In this document: positions 1 through 6,229 of the stretch, piece after piece
Position numbering within the stretch: the first letter of the stretch is position 1
Layout of the letters: the number at the start of each line of letters is the position of its first letter
Assembly (NCBI GenBank): GCA_008975185.1
Contig: BFAU01000130.1
Coordinates: 1-8,990 of the forward strand
DNA: 8,990 bases
Direction: 5' to 3'
Origin: a bacterium MnTg04
GTDB lineage: Bacteria > Pseudomonadota > Gammaproteobacteria > Steroidobacterales > MnTg04
Position numbers and translations under genes: made by a program
The notes under the pieces: generated by a model
What the model saw: the letters and a program-made list of their open reading frames with translations, nothing else
What the model was told of the DNA's origin: nothing
Database searches by the model: none

Positions 1-449
1 CCCGGCGCAGCCGCAGCAGCGGCCGGGGCGACCTGGTTCGCCAGGCCGTGACAACCCTGCTTCGTTATCCCAAGGTGGCAGCTCATGCGGGCGATACCGG
101 CTGGTTGCTGGAGATGGAGGGCGAAGGATGCCGGATTCTGGGCCTGCTGCTTGAGGACGCGTTGCAAAGCCCCGATATCACGACCGCGATGTTGCTGGAA
201 AGACACCGGGATGATGATCAGTCTGCGGCCCTGATGAAGCTCGCCGCATCGGAATCACTGGTGGATGAGGAGCAAGCAATCGCCGAATTTCGCGACACGC
301 TGAGTATCCTGAGTCGGCAATCCGCTGCCGCGAGGCTCGACACGTTGCTGGCCTGTGCCCGCGAAAAGGAGCTCAGCGCAGATGAAAAAGAGGAGTTGAA
401 GGATTTACTGGCCAAGCGGCAATCGGCGGAGGCCGCGGCCGACAGATGA
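1..449 (+). CDS. dnaG: DNA primase DnaG, C-terminal part (5' end outside window)
   Basis: DnaG synthesises RNA primers at the replication fork. This fragment is the C-terminal helicase-binding domain, which docks on DnaB. The frame is open from the window edge (first full codon at position 3) and reads through ...DLVRQAV into TTLLRYPKVA, a typical entry to this domain. The following segments LLLEDALQSPDITTAMLLE and EELKDLLAKRQ line up with the E. coli DnaG C-terminus (family knowledge). The GTG at 48 is therefore an internal valine, not a start. About 148 residues are visible, ending at TGA 447-449. The next gene is rpoD 124 bases downstream, the conserved gammaproteobacterial order, which supports the call. 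The last codons include a GGCCGCGGCC palindrome at 431-440, but no T-run follows, so I do not call a terminator. The catalytic and zinc-binding parts lie upstream and cannot be checked. Confidence 0.93.
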   Translation, partial: RRSRSSGRGDLVRQAVTTLLRYPKVAAHAGDTGWLLEMEGEGCRILGLLLEDALQSPDITTAMLLERHRDDDQSAALMKLAASESLVDEEQAIAEFRDTLSILSRQSAAARLDTLLACAREKELSADEKEELKDLLAKRQSAEAAADR

Positions 450-515
450 CCTCTTCAAACGGACCATCTTTAACAGCCGGAATCGGGGTTTGGAAGCCAG
501 GACTATCAACGCTTG

Positions 516-524
516 TGCTATACT
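516..524 (+). promoter_or_regulatory. Extended -10 promoter candidate for rpoD
   Basis: TGCTATACT at 516-524 combines an extended -10 TG (516-517) with a TATACT hexamer (5 of 6 to consensus). It lies 49 bases before the rpoD ATG. The only -35-like hexamer nearby (TTGGAA, 490-495) is 23 bases away, too far, so the site would rely on the extended -10. An rpoD-proximal promoter supplementing readthrough from dnaG is common in this operon. Inferred transcript start is near 531. Confidence 0.5.
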
Positions 525-573
525 GGTGGATTAGCTTTGCGCGCGCAACCCGGCCACCACCGGAGAGCCCAGA

Positions 574-2460
574 ATGACGACGAGGAAGAAAAACTTGAGC
601 AAAAAAAGCGCAGCCCAGGAAGCGATTGCCCCGCCCACCGATGACCGCCAGTCGAAGTTGAAGGCGCTGATCGCCCGCGGCAAGGAGCAGGGCTACCTGA
701 CCTACGGCGAAGTCAACGATCATTTGCCGAATGACATCGTCGATCCCGAGCATATCGAAGATATTGTCAACATGATCAACGATATGGGTATCACGGTGTA
801 CGAGAAGGTGCCGGATGCCGAAACTTTGCTGATGTCGAACAGCGCGGTTTCGGCCGACGAGGACGATGCCGCTGAAGCGGCCGCCGCTCTCGCCACGGTG
901 GACAGCGAATTTGGCCGGACTACGGATCCCGTCCGCATGTACATGCGTGAGATGGGGACCGTCGAGTTGCTGACGCGAGAAGGCGAAATCCGCATCGCCA
1001 AGAGGATCGAGGAAGGTCTGAACCAGGTTCGCGGCGCCCTGGCGATGTTCCCGGATACCTACCGGATGCTGCTGGGTGTTTACGACAATATTGCCGCCGG
1101 CAGCGGCCGCCTGCTGGATATGCTCACCGGTTTCATCGACCCGAATGCCTCGAACGAACCCGCGACGGCAGCTGAGCTGCAGGCCGAAGCCAAAAGAAAA
1201 GAAGAAATGAAACTGCGGGGCGAAGAGGAAGAACCCGTTGACACCGGCCCGGATCCCGATGAGGTCAAGGCGCGGATGAAAAAAATCAGGAAATTTTTTA
1301 CCCGATCCCTGAAATTCATCGACAAATATGGCCCGGAAGATTCCCGCACCATGGCGGTTCGGCGAGACCTCGCCGCGGACATGATGGAGCTGAAACTTGC
1401 GCCGAAGTTTTTTGACGCGCTGGTCTGGAACCTGCGCGGCCACATCGCGAACATTCGCGCGCAGGAACGCCAGGTTATGCATTATTGCGTGGCGGAAGCC
1501 GGGATGCCGCGCAAGGATTTCATCGCCAGTTTCCCAAGCAACGAGACCAACCTGCGGTGGGTGGAAAAACATATACGCGCAAAACGCAAACACTCATCCG
1601 GTCTGTCCAGGCTCAAGGACGATATTCTGCGGGCGCAGAAAAAACTGATCGCACTGGAGATCAGGACCTACCTGGGAATTTCGCAAATCAAGGAAATTAA
1701 CCGCCAGATGTCGATCGGCGAGGCCAAGGCACGCCGTGCGAAGAAAGAAATGGTCGAGGCCAATCTGCGCCTGGTGATTTCCATTGCCAAGAAATACACC
1801 AACCGCGGGTTGCAGTTTCTTGACCTGATCCAGGAAGGCAACATCGGGCTAATGAAGGCGGTGGACAAATTCGAATACCGGCGTGGTTACAAGTTTTCGA
1901 CCTATGCAACCTGGTGGATTCGGCAGGCGATTACCCGTTCGATCGCAGACCAGGCGCGTACGATCCGCATTCCGGTGCACATGATCGAGACCATCAACAA
2001 GCTCAACCGAATTTCCCGCCAGATGCTCCAGGAAATCGGCCGCGAACCCACTCCTGAAGAGCTTGCGATCCGTATGGAAATGCCCGAGGACAAAGTGCGC
2101 AAGGTCATGAAAATTGCCAAGGAACCTATCTCCATGGAAACGCCCATCGGGGACGATGAAGACTCTCACCTGGGCGATTTCATCGAAGATGCGACCGTGG
2201 ATTCTCCGGTCGACTCGGCGACGACGGAAGGACTCCGTGAGGCAACTTACGATATCCTAGGAGGCCTGACGCCGAGGGAAGCCAAAGTCCTGCGCATGCG
2301 GTTCGGCATAGACATGAACACGGATCACACACTCGAAGAAGTCGGCAAGCAGTTTGACGTCACGCGGGAACGCATACGTCAGATAGAAGCAAAGGCCTTG
2401 CGCAAACTACGTCACCCGACGCGCTCGGAACGTCTGCGCAGTTTTCTTGCCGAAGACTAG
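574..2460 (+). CDS. rpoD: RNA polymerase sigma factor RpoD (sigma-70)
   Basis: Primary sigma factor that directs RNA polymerase to housekeeping promoters. It has 628 residues (E. coli 613). Visible in order: region 1.1 (about 26-90, with LTYGEVNDHLP), region 1.2 (about 116-149, TTDPVRMYMREMG), a long non-conserved region (about 150-390) rich in charged residues, region 2 (about 390-460), region 3 with the acidic 3.2 finger (about 525-540), and region 4 (564-628). Key residues sit at a constant offset of 14 from E. coli: W447/W448 and Q451/T454 in the -10 reading and melting helix, and R598, E599 and R602 in the -35 recognition helix. The ATG at 574 has GGAGAG at 562-567, a good spacing. It follows dnaG and has its own candidate promoter. 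No terminator is evident between its stop and the tRNA 39 bases downstream. Nothing is missing or truncated. Confidence 0.98.
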   Translation: MTTRKKNLSKKSAAQEAIAPPTDDRQSKLKALIARGKEQGYLTYGEVNDHLPNDIVDPEHIEDIVNMINDMGITVYEKVPDAETLLMSNSAVSADEDDAAEAAAALATVDSEFGRTTDPVRMYMREMGTVELLTREGEIRIAKRIEEGLNQVRGALAMFPDTYRMLLGVYDNIAAGSGRLLDMLTGFIDPNASNEPATAAELQAEAKRKEEMKLRGEEEEPVDTGPDPDEVKARMKKIRKFFTRSLKFIDKYGPEDSRTMAVRRDLAADMMELKLAPKFFDALVWNLRGHIANIRAQERQVMHYCVAEAGMPRKDFIASFPSNETNLRWVEKHIRAKRKHSSGLSRLKDDILRAQKKLIALEIRTYLGISQIKEINRQMSIGEAKARRAKKEMVEANLRLVISIAKKYTNRGLQFLDLIQEGNIGLMKAVDKFEYRRGYKFSTYATWWIRQAITRSIADQARTIRIPVHMIETINKLNRISRQMLQEIGREPTPEELAIRMEMPEDKVRKVMKIAKEPISMETPIGDDEDSHLGDFIEDATVDSPVDSATTEGLREATYDILGGLTPREAKVLRMRFGIDMNTDHTLEEVGKQFDVTRERIRQIEAKALRKLRHPTRSERLRSFLAED

Positions 2461-2499
2461 TGGCTTTCCCGGAACTTCGTGGAAAATGTCATCCCGCCA

Positions 2500-2576
2500 G
2501 GGCCTGTAGCTCAGTTGGTTAGAGCAGAAGACTCATAATCTTTTGGTCGTAGGTTCGAGTCCTACCGGGCCCACCA
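2500..2576 (+). tRNA. tRNA with anticodon CAT, most likely tRNA-Ile2 (lysidine type)
   Basis: A complete 77-base cloverleaf. The acceptor GGGCCTG (2500-2506) pairs with CGGGCCC (2566-2572), followed by A73 and an encoded CCA (2573-2576). The D-stem is GCTC/GAGC, the anticodon stem GAAGA/TCTTT closes the loop CTCATAA, and the T-arm is GTAGG-TTCGAGT-CCTAC. Anticodon CAT is at 2534-2536. CAT can mean Met, fMet or Ile2. The initiator is disfavoured because base pair 1-72 is formed (G-C). C4-G69 and C5-G68 in the acceptor are the pairs reported to be recognised by TilS, which makes lysidine at position 34; E. coli elongator Met has U4 and A5 instead. The gene follows rpoD, and E. coli ileX also lies near rpoD. 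I favour Ile2 over elongator Met, but this is inference from a few bases. Confidence 0.93.
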
Positions 2577-2871
2577 TCTTTTCCAAATTCTCCCCCGCCG
2601 GTGATTTCCCGGCCAAAGCCGCCGTAGCCGCACCAGGGTCCGGGCTAGCTTCTTCTCGGAAAAATAGCGTCGGTTGGCCAATTCGAGGCCAAACCAGTCA
2701 GTTTTTCGGGCAAAAATCCGTATTTTGTTAACTGGGTCAAGATTTTGTGGGTCGGCGAAAGGTATTTTCCATATTCCGGCAGGGTCTCAGACGGAAGCCC
2801 TGCTGCTGCGCTGATTTTCTCCTCGCCGGGAACCAGGCGCAGACGACCATCCGTACGGGATAAAGCACGAA
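2577..2871. other. Spacer of 295 bases with no convincing gene
   Basis: Between the tRNA and the TonB-like gene. The open frames here are a readthrough of the tRNA (2543-2731) and a frame that overlaps the next gene (2745-3074); neither shows a recognisable domain or ribosome site. Two inverted repeats are present: GCCGG/CCGGC at 2597-2613, without a T-run, and the stem at 2672-2695 listed separately. The second half is AT-richer (2700-2780) and could hold the promoter of the 2872 gene. TATTTT (2763-2768) and CATATT (2770-2775) are possible -10 hexamers, but no -35 sits at a normal distance, so I make no promoter call. Confidence 0.6.
2672..2706 (+). terminator. Possible weak intrinsic terminator after tRNA
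   Basis: GGTTGGCC (2672-2679) pairs with GGCCAAACC (2687-2695), with one bulged A and a 7-base loop, and TTTTT follows at 2702-2706. The six bases between stem and T-run are more than usual for Rho-independent termination, so efficiency would be low. It is the best candidate for ending a dnaG/rpoD/tRNA readthrough transcript before the next gene. Confidence 0.3.
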
Positions 2872-4797
2872 GTGGAAAAAGCAGGCAAACAACCGGAAAT
2901 CAAGATTCTGCTGCTATCCGACGACCAGGAATTTTTGGGCCAGGTCACGGACGCGGTGGAAAACCGCTATGCGCTGTTCCACGCAAAGGATCTGAAACAA
3001 GCCCTCGGGTTCGATCACCTGAGCCAGGTCGCTCTTTTGATTGCCGACTCCGAGGTGCTGGGCGGCGAGCCTGAGCCCATACTCGAACGCTTGAGCCGCC
3101 GGGCGCCAGGCATGATCCAGGTGGTTGCCGGCACCGGTAATGACAAGGCAGTGCTGAAACAGTTGATGGATGACGGCAAGATATTCCGGGTACTCACCAA
3201 ACCATGTCAGCCGGGACAGACCAGGCTTTATATCGAGGCCGCCATCAAGCAGGCGATGCAAATGCGCGGCGTCGACCACAGCGTGGAGAAACCGCCGGTG
3301 CGCTCCTGGAAAAAACCTGCGTTGATCGTCGGCAGTGCGGCGGCCGTACTCGTATCGGTCGCTTTCGTCATCCCCTGGGGTGACGATGATACCGCGGGGC
3401 CCGACGATTACCGTGCCTCGGGCCAGGGCGCGCTGATCGAGCAGCATCTGGATAAGGCCCGGTCAGCGATGCAGGAAAAGCGCTATTTTGAGCCGAAAAA
3501 TAACAACGCGATTTATTATTATTTCCAGATTCTGACCCTGGATCCGAACAACGTCGGTGCCCAGCGCGGCATTGTGGCTGCAGCCGACGAAGTACTCGCG
3601 CAAACCGAACAGGATCTGCTTCGGAACAGGCCCGCCAGAGCAGCGAAGGCGCTGGTCATGATCAGAAATGTGCTGCCCGATCACCCCCGCCTGGCTTTTT
3701 TTGACTCCCTGGTGGGCGCCACTTCACCGGAGCAGCGCATGAGCAATGCGCGCAGAGCGATCGACGCCGGCCAGTACGAGCAAGCATTCGGTCTTTTGGC
3801 CGAAGTATCCACCGGCGATTCGGCAACACCCCCGGCCATGGAAAAGACCGTTCTTGGAGGCGTCCTGGAACACGCCCGGGCCGCGATATCGAGTGGTGAA
3901 ATTGGCCGGGCGCTGGACCTGATCGACCGCGTCAAGGTGATTAATTCCCTTTACGGCGGGATTGCCGAAATCGAAGACCAGCTTGGCCGGAAGTATTCGA
4001 CGCTGATGAGCGAAGCTCGTACTGAAACCGATGACGGCAATCTCGGTTCTGCCGAGCGCCTTCTGGGGCAGGCCGAAACAATTCCAGTTGCCAGCGTATC
4101 CTCTATCAGGCTGGCACGCGCTCGTATTTCGAAGGCGCTGCAAGCAATGAGCGAAGAAGCTGCCGCGCTGGCCGCGCAGGAAAGGCTTGAGGAGCAAATA
4201 GCTGATCGGGTAAACGCCCTGAATCAGGAATTTCGAGCCAGCATCGCGGACGACCGTCTGCTTGCGCCGCGACAAGGCAACGCTTTCTTTTTTCTGGATG
4301 AAATGCGAAAACTGAATCCAGGCAGCGAGCAATATGGCGCCGCATCATTGGCCCTGACCAACAAACTGCTGGAACAGATGTGGCAAGACCTTGCGGCGCG
4401 GGAGTATGCCGCCGCCGAGTCATTCCTCAAGCAAGCGGAACAAATCGGTGGCGAAAGCGAAGAGCTGACCGCTGCACGCGCCGGGCTGGAACAGGATTGG
4501 GCCGCTCACCAGGGCAGCACTGTAATCCCGGCGACGCAGATGAAAATGACGAATTTCGTGGAGCCGGACTTTCCGAAACGCGCTTTGCGCCGGAACATAG
4601 AGGGCTGGGTGGACGTCGAGTTCACGGTCACGGCAACCGGTGAAGTCAGCGAAATCGAAATCGTCGATGCGGAAAAAACCGGCTACTTCGAAAAAGCCAC
4701 GCTACAAGCGGTCGCCCAGTGGCGCTTCGAACCACAGGTATTTCGCGGCGAGCCTCACCGGCAGCGAGTGCGGGCACGCCTGCGGTTCAATTTGTAA
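2872..4797 (+). CDS. Receiver domain-TM-helical repeat-TonB C-terminal fusion protein
   Basis: A 641-residue protein, not a family I can name as a whole. Residues 9-130 form a response-regulator receiver fold with acidic pair D17/D18, candidate phosphoacceptor D59 (LLIADSEVL), T88 and the K110-P111 motif (FRVLTKPC), so phosphorylation is plausible. A single membrane helix spans about 149-168. Residues 186-545 are predicted helical and periplasmic, with TPR-like stretches and two related modules (204-262 and 462-520). Residues 563-641 are a TonB C-terminal domain (EPDFPKRAL, GWVDVEF, AVAQWRFEP). The GTG at 2872 is the first usable start after an in-frame stop at 2812, and the receiver's first strand begins about residue 10, so this start is well supported despite a weak ribosome site. 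It lacks a proline-rich TonB linker, has no histidine in the membrane helix, and no exbB/exbD is nearby. I infer signalling or periplasmic scaffolding rather than energy transduction. Confidence 0.85.
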   Translation: MEKAGKQPEIKILLLSDDQEFLGQVTDAVENRYALFHAKDLKQALGFDHLSQVALLIADSEVLGGEPEPILERLSRRAPGMIQVVAGTGNDKAVLKQLMDDGKIFRVLTKPCQPGQTRLYIEAAIKQAMQMRGVDHSVEKPPVRSWKKPALIVGSAAAVLVSVAFVIPWGDDDTAGPDDYRASGQGALIEQHLDKARSAMQEKRYFEPKNNNAIYYYFQILTLDPNNVGAQRGIVAAADEVLAQTEQDLLRNRPARAAKALVMIRNVLPDHPRLAFFDSLVGATSPEQRMSNARRAIDAGQYEQAFGLLAEVSTGDSATPPAMEKTVLGGVLEHARAAISSGEIGRALDLIDRVKVINSLYGGIAEIEDQLGRKYSTLMSEARTETDDGNLGSAERLLGQAETIPVASVSSIRLARARISKALQAMSEEAAALAAQERLEEQIADRVNALNQEFRASIADDRLLAPRQGNAFFFLDEMRKLNPGSEQYGAASLALTNKLLEQMWQDLAAREYAAAESFLKQAEQIGGESEELTAARAGLEQDWAAHQGSTVIPATQMKMTNFVEPDFPKRALRRNIEGWVDVEFTVTATGEVSEIEIVDAEKTGYFEKATLQAVAQWRFEPQVFRGEPHRQRVRARLRFNL

Positions 4798-4923
4798 TCT
4801 TTCTTCACGGCGCCACCACCGAAAATGCTGGCGCAGATACCTGGCCGCTTCTCCAGGCCGGCATTGACCGGGTTGCCACCCCTTTCCGGCCAGGAGCTTT
4901 CCTCACGTCAGCAACGCTTCGGA

Positions 4924-4929
4924 TATACT
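4924..4929 (+). promoter_or_regulatory. -10 hexamer placing transcription start at the ATG of the PGPGW gene
   Basis: TATACT at 4924-4929 matches 5 of 6 consensus bases. Its usual start point, 6-8 bases downstream, would fall at about 4936-4937, the A of the ATG. No clear -35 lies 16-18 bases upstream, so the call rests on the -10 and its unusual position. Confidence 0.35.
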
Positions 4930-4936
4930 GCGGGCC

Positions 4937-5356
4937 ATGTTCGACTGGCTCTCCTTTTTCACGCCGTATCTGCCATGGCTGGCGCTGGCATCCTTTCTCA
5001 GCCTGATCCTGGTCGTTGTGCTGCTGCCGGCGATCGTCCTCCAGTTGCCGGAAGACTATTTCGTCCGCGAAAAACGCCAGCCTGTCGGTCGCAAGAAGGG
5101 CCACCCGGTGTTGATGGGTATGGTCAACCTGGTCAAAAACCTTCTGGGTCTGTTGTTTATCCTTGCGGGAATCTTGATGACGGTATTGCCAGGACAGGGG
5201 TTACTGACCGTCCTGATCGGCATGATGCTGGTGAATTTCCCGGGCAAGTACCGTCTGGAGCAAGCCCTAATCAGGCAGGAAATGATTGCACGAACCCTGA
5301 ATGGCCTGCGCAGGAAAGCCCACAAGAAACCATTTGCATTGCCTCCCGCCCCATGA
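4937..5356 (+). CDS. PGPGW-family small membrane protein
   Basis: 139 residues, an integral inner-membrane protein of unknown function resembling the Pfam family 'Putative transmembrane protein (PGPGW)'. Three hydrophobic stretches lie at about 12-36, 61-84 and 88-100. The loop between the second and third carries LPGQG (84-88), the equivalent of the family signature, followed by LLTVLIGMML and FPGK (101-104). The C-terminal tail (105-139) is basic and probably cytoplasmic. The ATG at 4937 is preceded by no proper Shine-Dalgarno sequence (only GCGGG ending two bases before it) and by a TATACT hexamer at 4924-4929, so the transcript may be leaderless. The gene stands alone, 139 bases after the TonB-like gene and convergent with the regulator at 5390. 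The family assignment is good; no function can be inferred from context. Confidence 0.8.
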   Translation: MFDWLSFFTPYLPWLALASFLSLILVVVLLPAIVLQLPEDYFVREKRQPVGRKKGHPVLMGMVNLVKNLLGLLFILAGILMTVLPGQGLLTVLIGMMLVNFPGKYRLEQALIRQEMIARTLNGLRRKAHKKPFALPPAP

Positions 5357-5389
5357 CCATCCGCTTTTTGCGCCATCGGTAGCCGCTAT

Positions 5390-5959
5390 CTATCCCTCGG
5401 GCGGTTTCGGGTAGCTCGCGGCAAGAAGCCTGAAACATGTCGCCGCGGATGAAGTTGACCCGTAGCGGTCGACCAGGGCGACGATCAACGCGTTCAGTTC
5501 CTGGGCGAACGCCTGTTGTTCCTGCGGGTTATCGAACGCAATTTCCGAGTCCAGGGTCAGCATCGGCTGTTTTCCCCCATTCCTCCCGGCCGTCGATGAC
5601 AAAACGCCGACTTCTCGAATTGCCCTGGCGCACCATTCCACCAAACCGCTGCCGGAATATCGATCCGGCAAGGCTGTCGCATCCGGGTCGGTCTGCACCA
5701 CGATGATCCGCCGGGCCACCGTCTGGAGTTTCCTCGCGACACAGTTGCCCCGCCGGCTCTCGCCTGCACTTGCCAGCAACCCTGCGTCCTCGAGCTGCCT
5801 GACGTGGTAGCCAAGCTTCTGCCGGGGCGTGCCCAGCGCCAGCGCCAGCTCGGCCGTCGTCCGGGGCCGATCCATTCCTCGCAGGATTTCCGCCTTCAGG
5901 GGGTCCGCCAGCAACGCCATCGTCCGGGGATCGGAAACAACCATCAATTCCTGTCTCAT
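5390..5959 (-). CDS. ArsR-like winged helix-turn-helix transcriptional regulator
   Basis: 189 residues, a DNA-binding regulator. Residues 11-88 form an ArsR-type winged helix: MALLADPLKAEIL opens it, the recognition helix is around TPRQKLGYHVRQLEDAGLL (44-62), and the wing is around SRRGNCVARKLQTVARRIIV (68-87). The C-terminal half (89-189) ends with a helical stretch after DNPQEQQAF that could mediate dimerisation or ligand sensing; I do not recognise it. No arsenic-type Cys-x-Cys metal site is seen in the HTH, so metal sensing is not supported. The ATG at 5957-5959 has AAGG nine bases upstream. An in-frame ATG at 5942-5944 (residue 6) has a closer AGGA and is a fair alternative. It has a strong promoter overlapped by a palindrome, which suggests autorepression. 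It is divergent from the TMEM175-like gene, which may be its second target (inference). Confidence 0.85.
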   Translation of the reverse strand: MRQELMVVSDPRTMALLADPLKAEILRGMDRPRTTAELALALGTPRQKLGYHVRQLEDAGLLASAGESRRGNCVARKLQTVARRIIVVQTDPDATALPDRYSGSGLVEWCARAIREVGVLSSTAGRNGGKQPMLTLDSEIAFDNPQEQQAFAQELNALIVALVDRYGSTSSAATCFRLLAASYPKPPEG

Positions 5960-5991
5960 TGCTGGTGACCTTGGTGCATGCCTTGGACTCT

Positions 5992-6019
5992 ATTATTAAC
6001 CGACAAAATATTTTGTCAA
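5992..6019 (-). promoter_or_regulatory. Near-consensus sigma-70 promoter of the ArsR-like gene
   Basis: Read on the minus strand, TTGACA (6014-6019, 6 of 6) is separated by 16 bases from AATAAT (5992-5997, 5 of 6). The inferred start near 5985 gives a leader of about 26 bases to the ATG at 5959. This is the best promoter in the window. Confidence 0.75.
6002..6017. promoter_or_regulatory. Perfect 16-base palindrome, probable operator
   Basis: GACAAAATATTTTGTC is an exact inverted repeat. It covers four of the six -35 bases and most of the spacer of the regulator's promoter, so a bound dimer would block RNA polymerase. A further GACAA half-site follows at 6020-6024, forming TTGTC-AA-GACAA at 6013-6024. 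The AT-rich centre and GACAA arms are typical of a winged-helix dimer site. The likely ligand is the adjacent ArsR-like protein (inference). Confidence 0.6.
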
Positions 6020-6096
6020 GACAATCAAATTCGTCGGTGTTGCTGTGCAAAACATTTTTTGGCCGGGAACTGCCCAGCCGTACAGCCAAAATCAAC

Positions 6097-6102
6097 TATA
6101 CT
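6097..6102 (+). promoter_or_regulatory. -10 candidate for the TMEM175-like gene
   Basis: TATACT (5 of 6) on the plus strand, with no convincing -35 at 16-18 bases upstream. It would give a leader of about 120 bases containing the upstream ORF at 6166-6216. The palindrome at 6002-6017 lies about 80 bases upstream, too far for simple steric repression of this promoter. Confidence 0.3.
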
Positions 6103-6165
6103 CTGGCCTGCGGTCCCTTATTTCAGGTATCTGCGCGAACCCGTCCACTTGTCCGGGAGCAACTC

Positions 6166-6216
6166 ATGATGAGACATTTTGCAGGCGTCTTCCTGGCTTT
6201 TTGGATGGCCGACTGA
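6166..6216 (+). CDS. Possible 16-residue upstream ORF (leader peptide)
   Basis: MMRHFAGVFLAFWMAD, starting at ATG 6166 (or 6169) and ending at TGA 6214-6216. GGGAG at 6155-6159 sits six bases before the ATG, a near-ideal ribosome site and clearly better than that of the main gene, whose ATG follows 13 bases after this stop. The peptide is hydrophobic. It may couple or regulate translation of the downstream membrane protein. It is very short, so a chance ORF is a real alternative. Confidence 0.3.
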   Translation: MMRHFAGVFLAFWMAD

Positions 6217-6229
6217 GCGCTCACCTGCC

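Noticed and set aside
373..1593. Long minus-strand ORF of 406 codons across the dnaG/rpoD region
   Set aside because: It lies antisense to conserved rpoD coding sequence. Its residues show no domain, and its length follows from the codon bias of a GC-rich gene on the other strand.
2543..2731. Plus-strand ORF starting inside the tRNA
   Set aside because: The start MVVGSSPTGPT is the usual readthrough of a tRNA T-arm. There is no ribosome site or domain.
4810..4857. GCGCCA/TGGCGC (4810-4834) and CCTGG/CCAGG (4840-4857) inverted repeats after the TonB-like gene, considered as terminator
   Set aside because: The loop of the first is long and neither has a following T-run, so there is no basis for an intrinsic terminator.
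5357..5389. Bidirectional terminator between the convergent PGPGW and regulator genes
   Set aside because: The 33 bases include TTTTT, but no stem longer than three pairs can be drawn around it.
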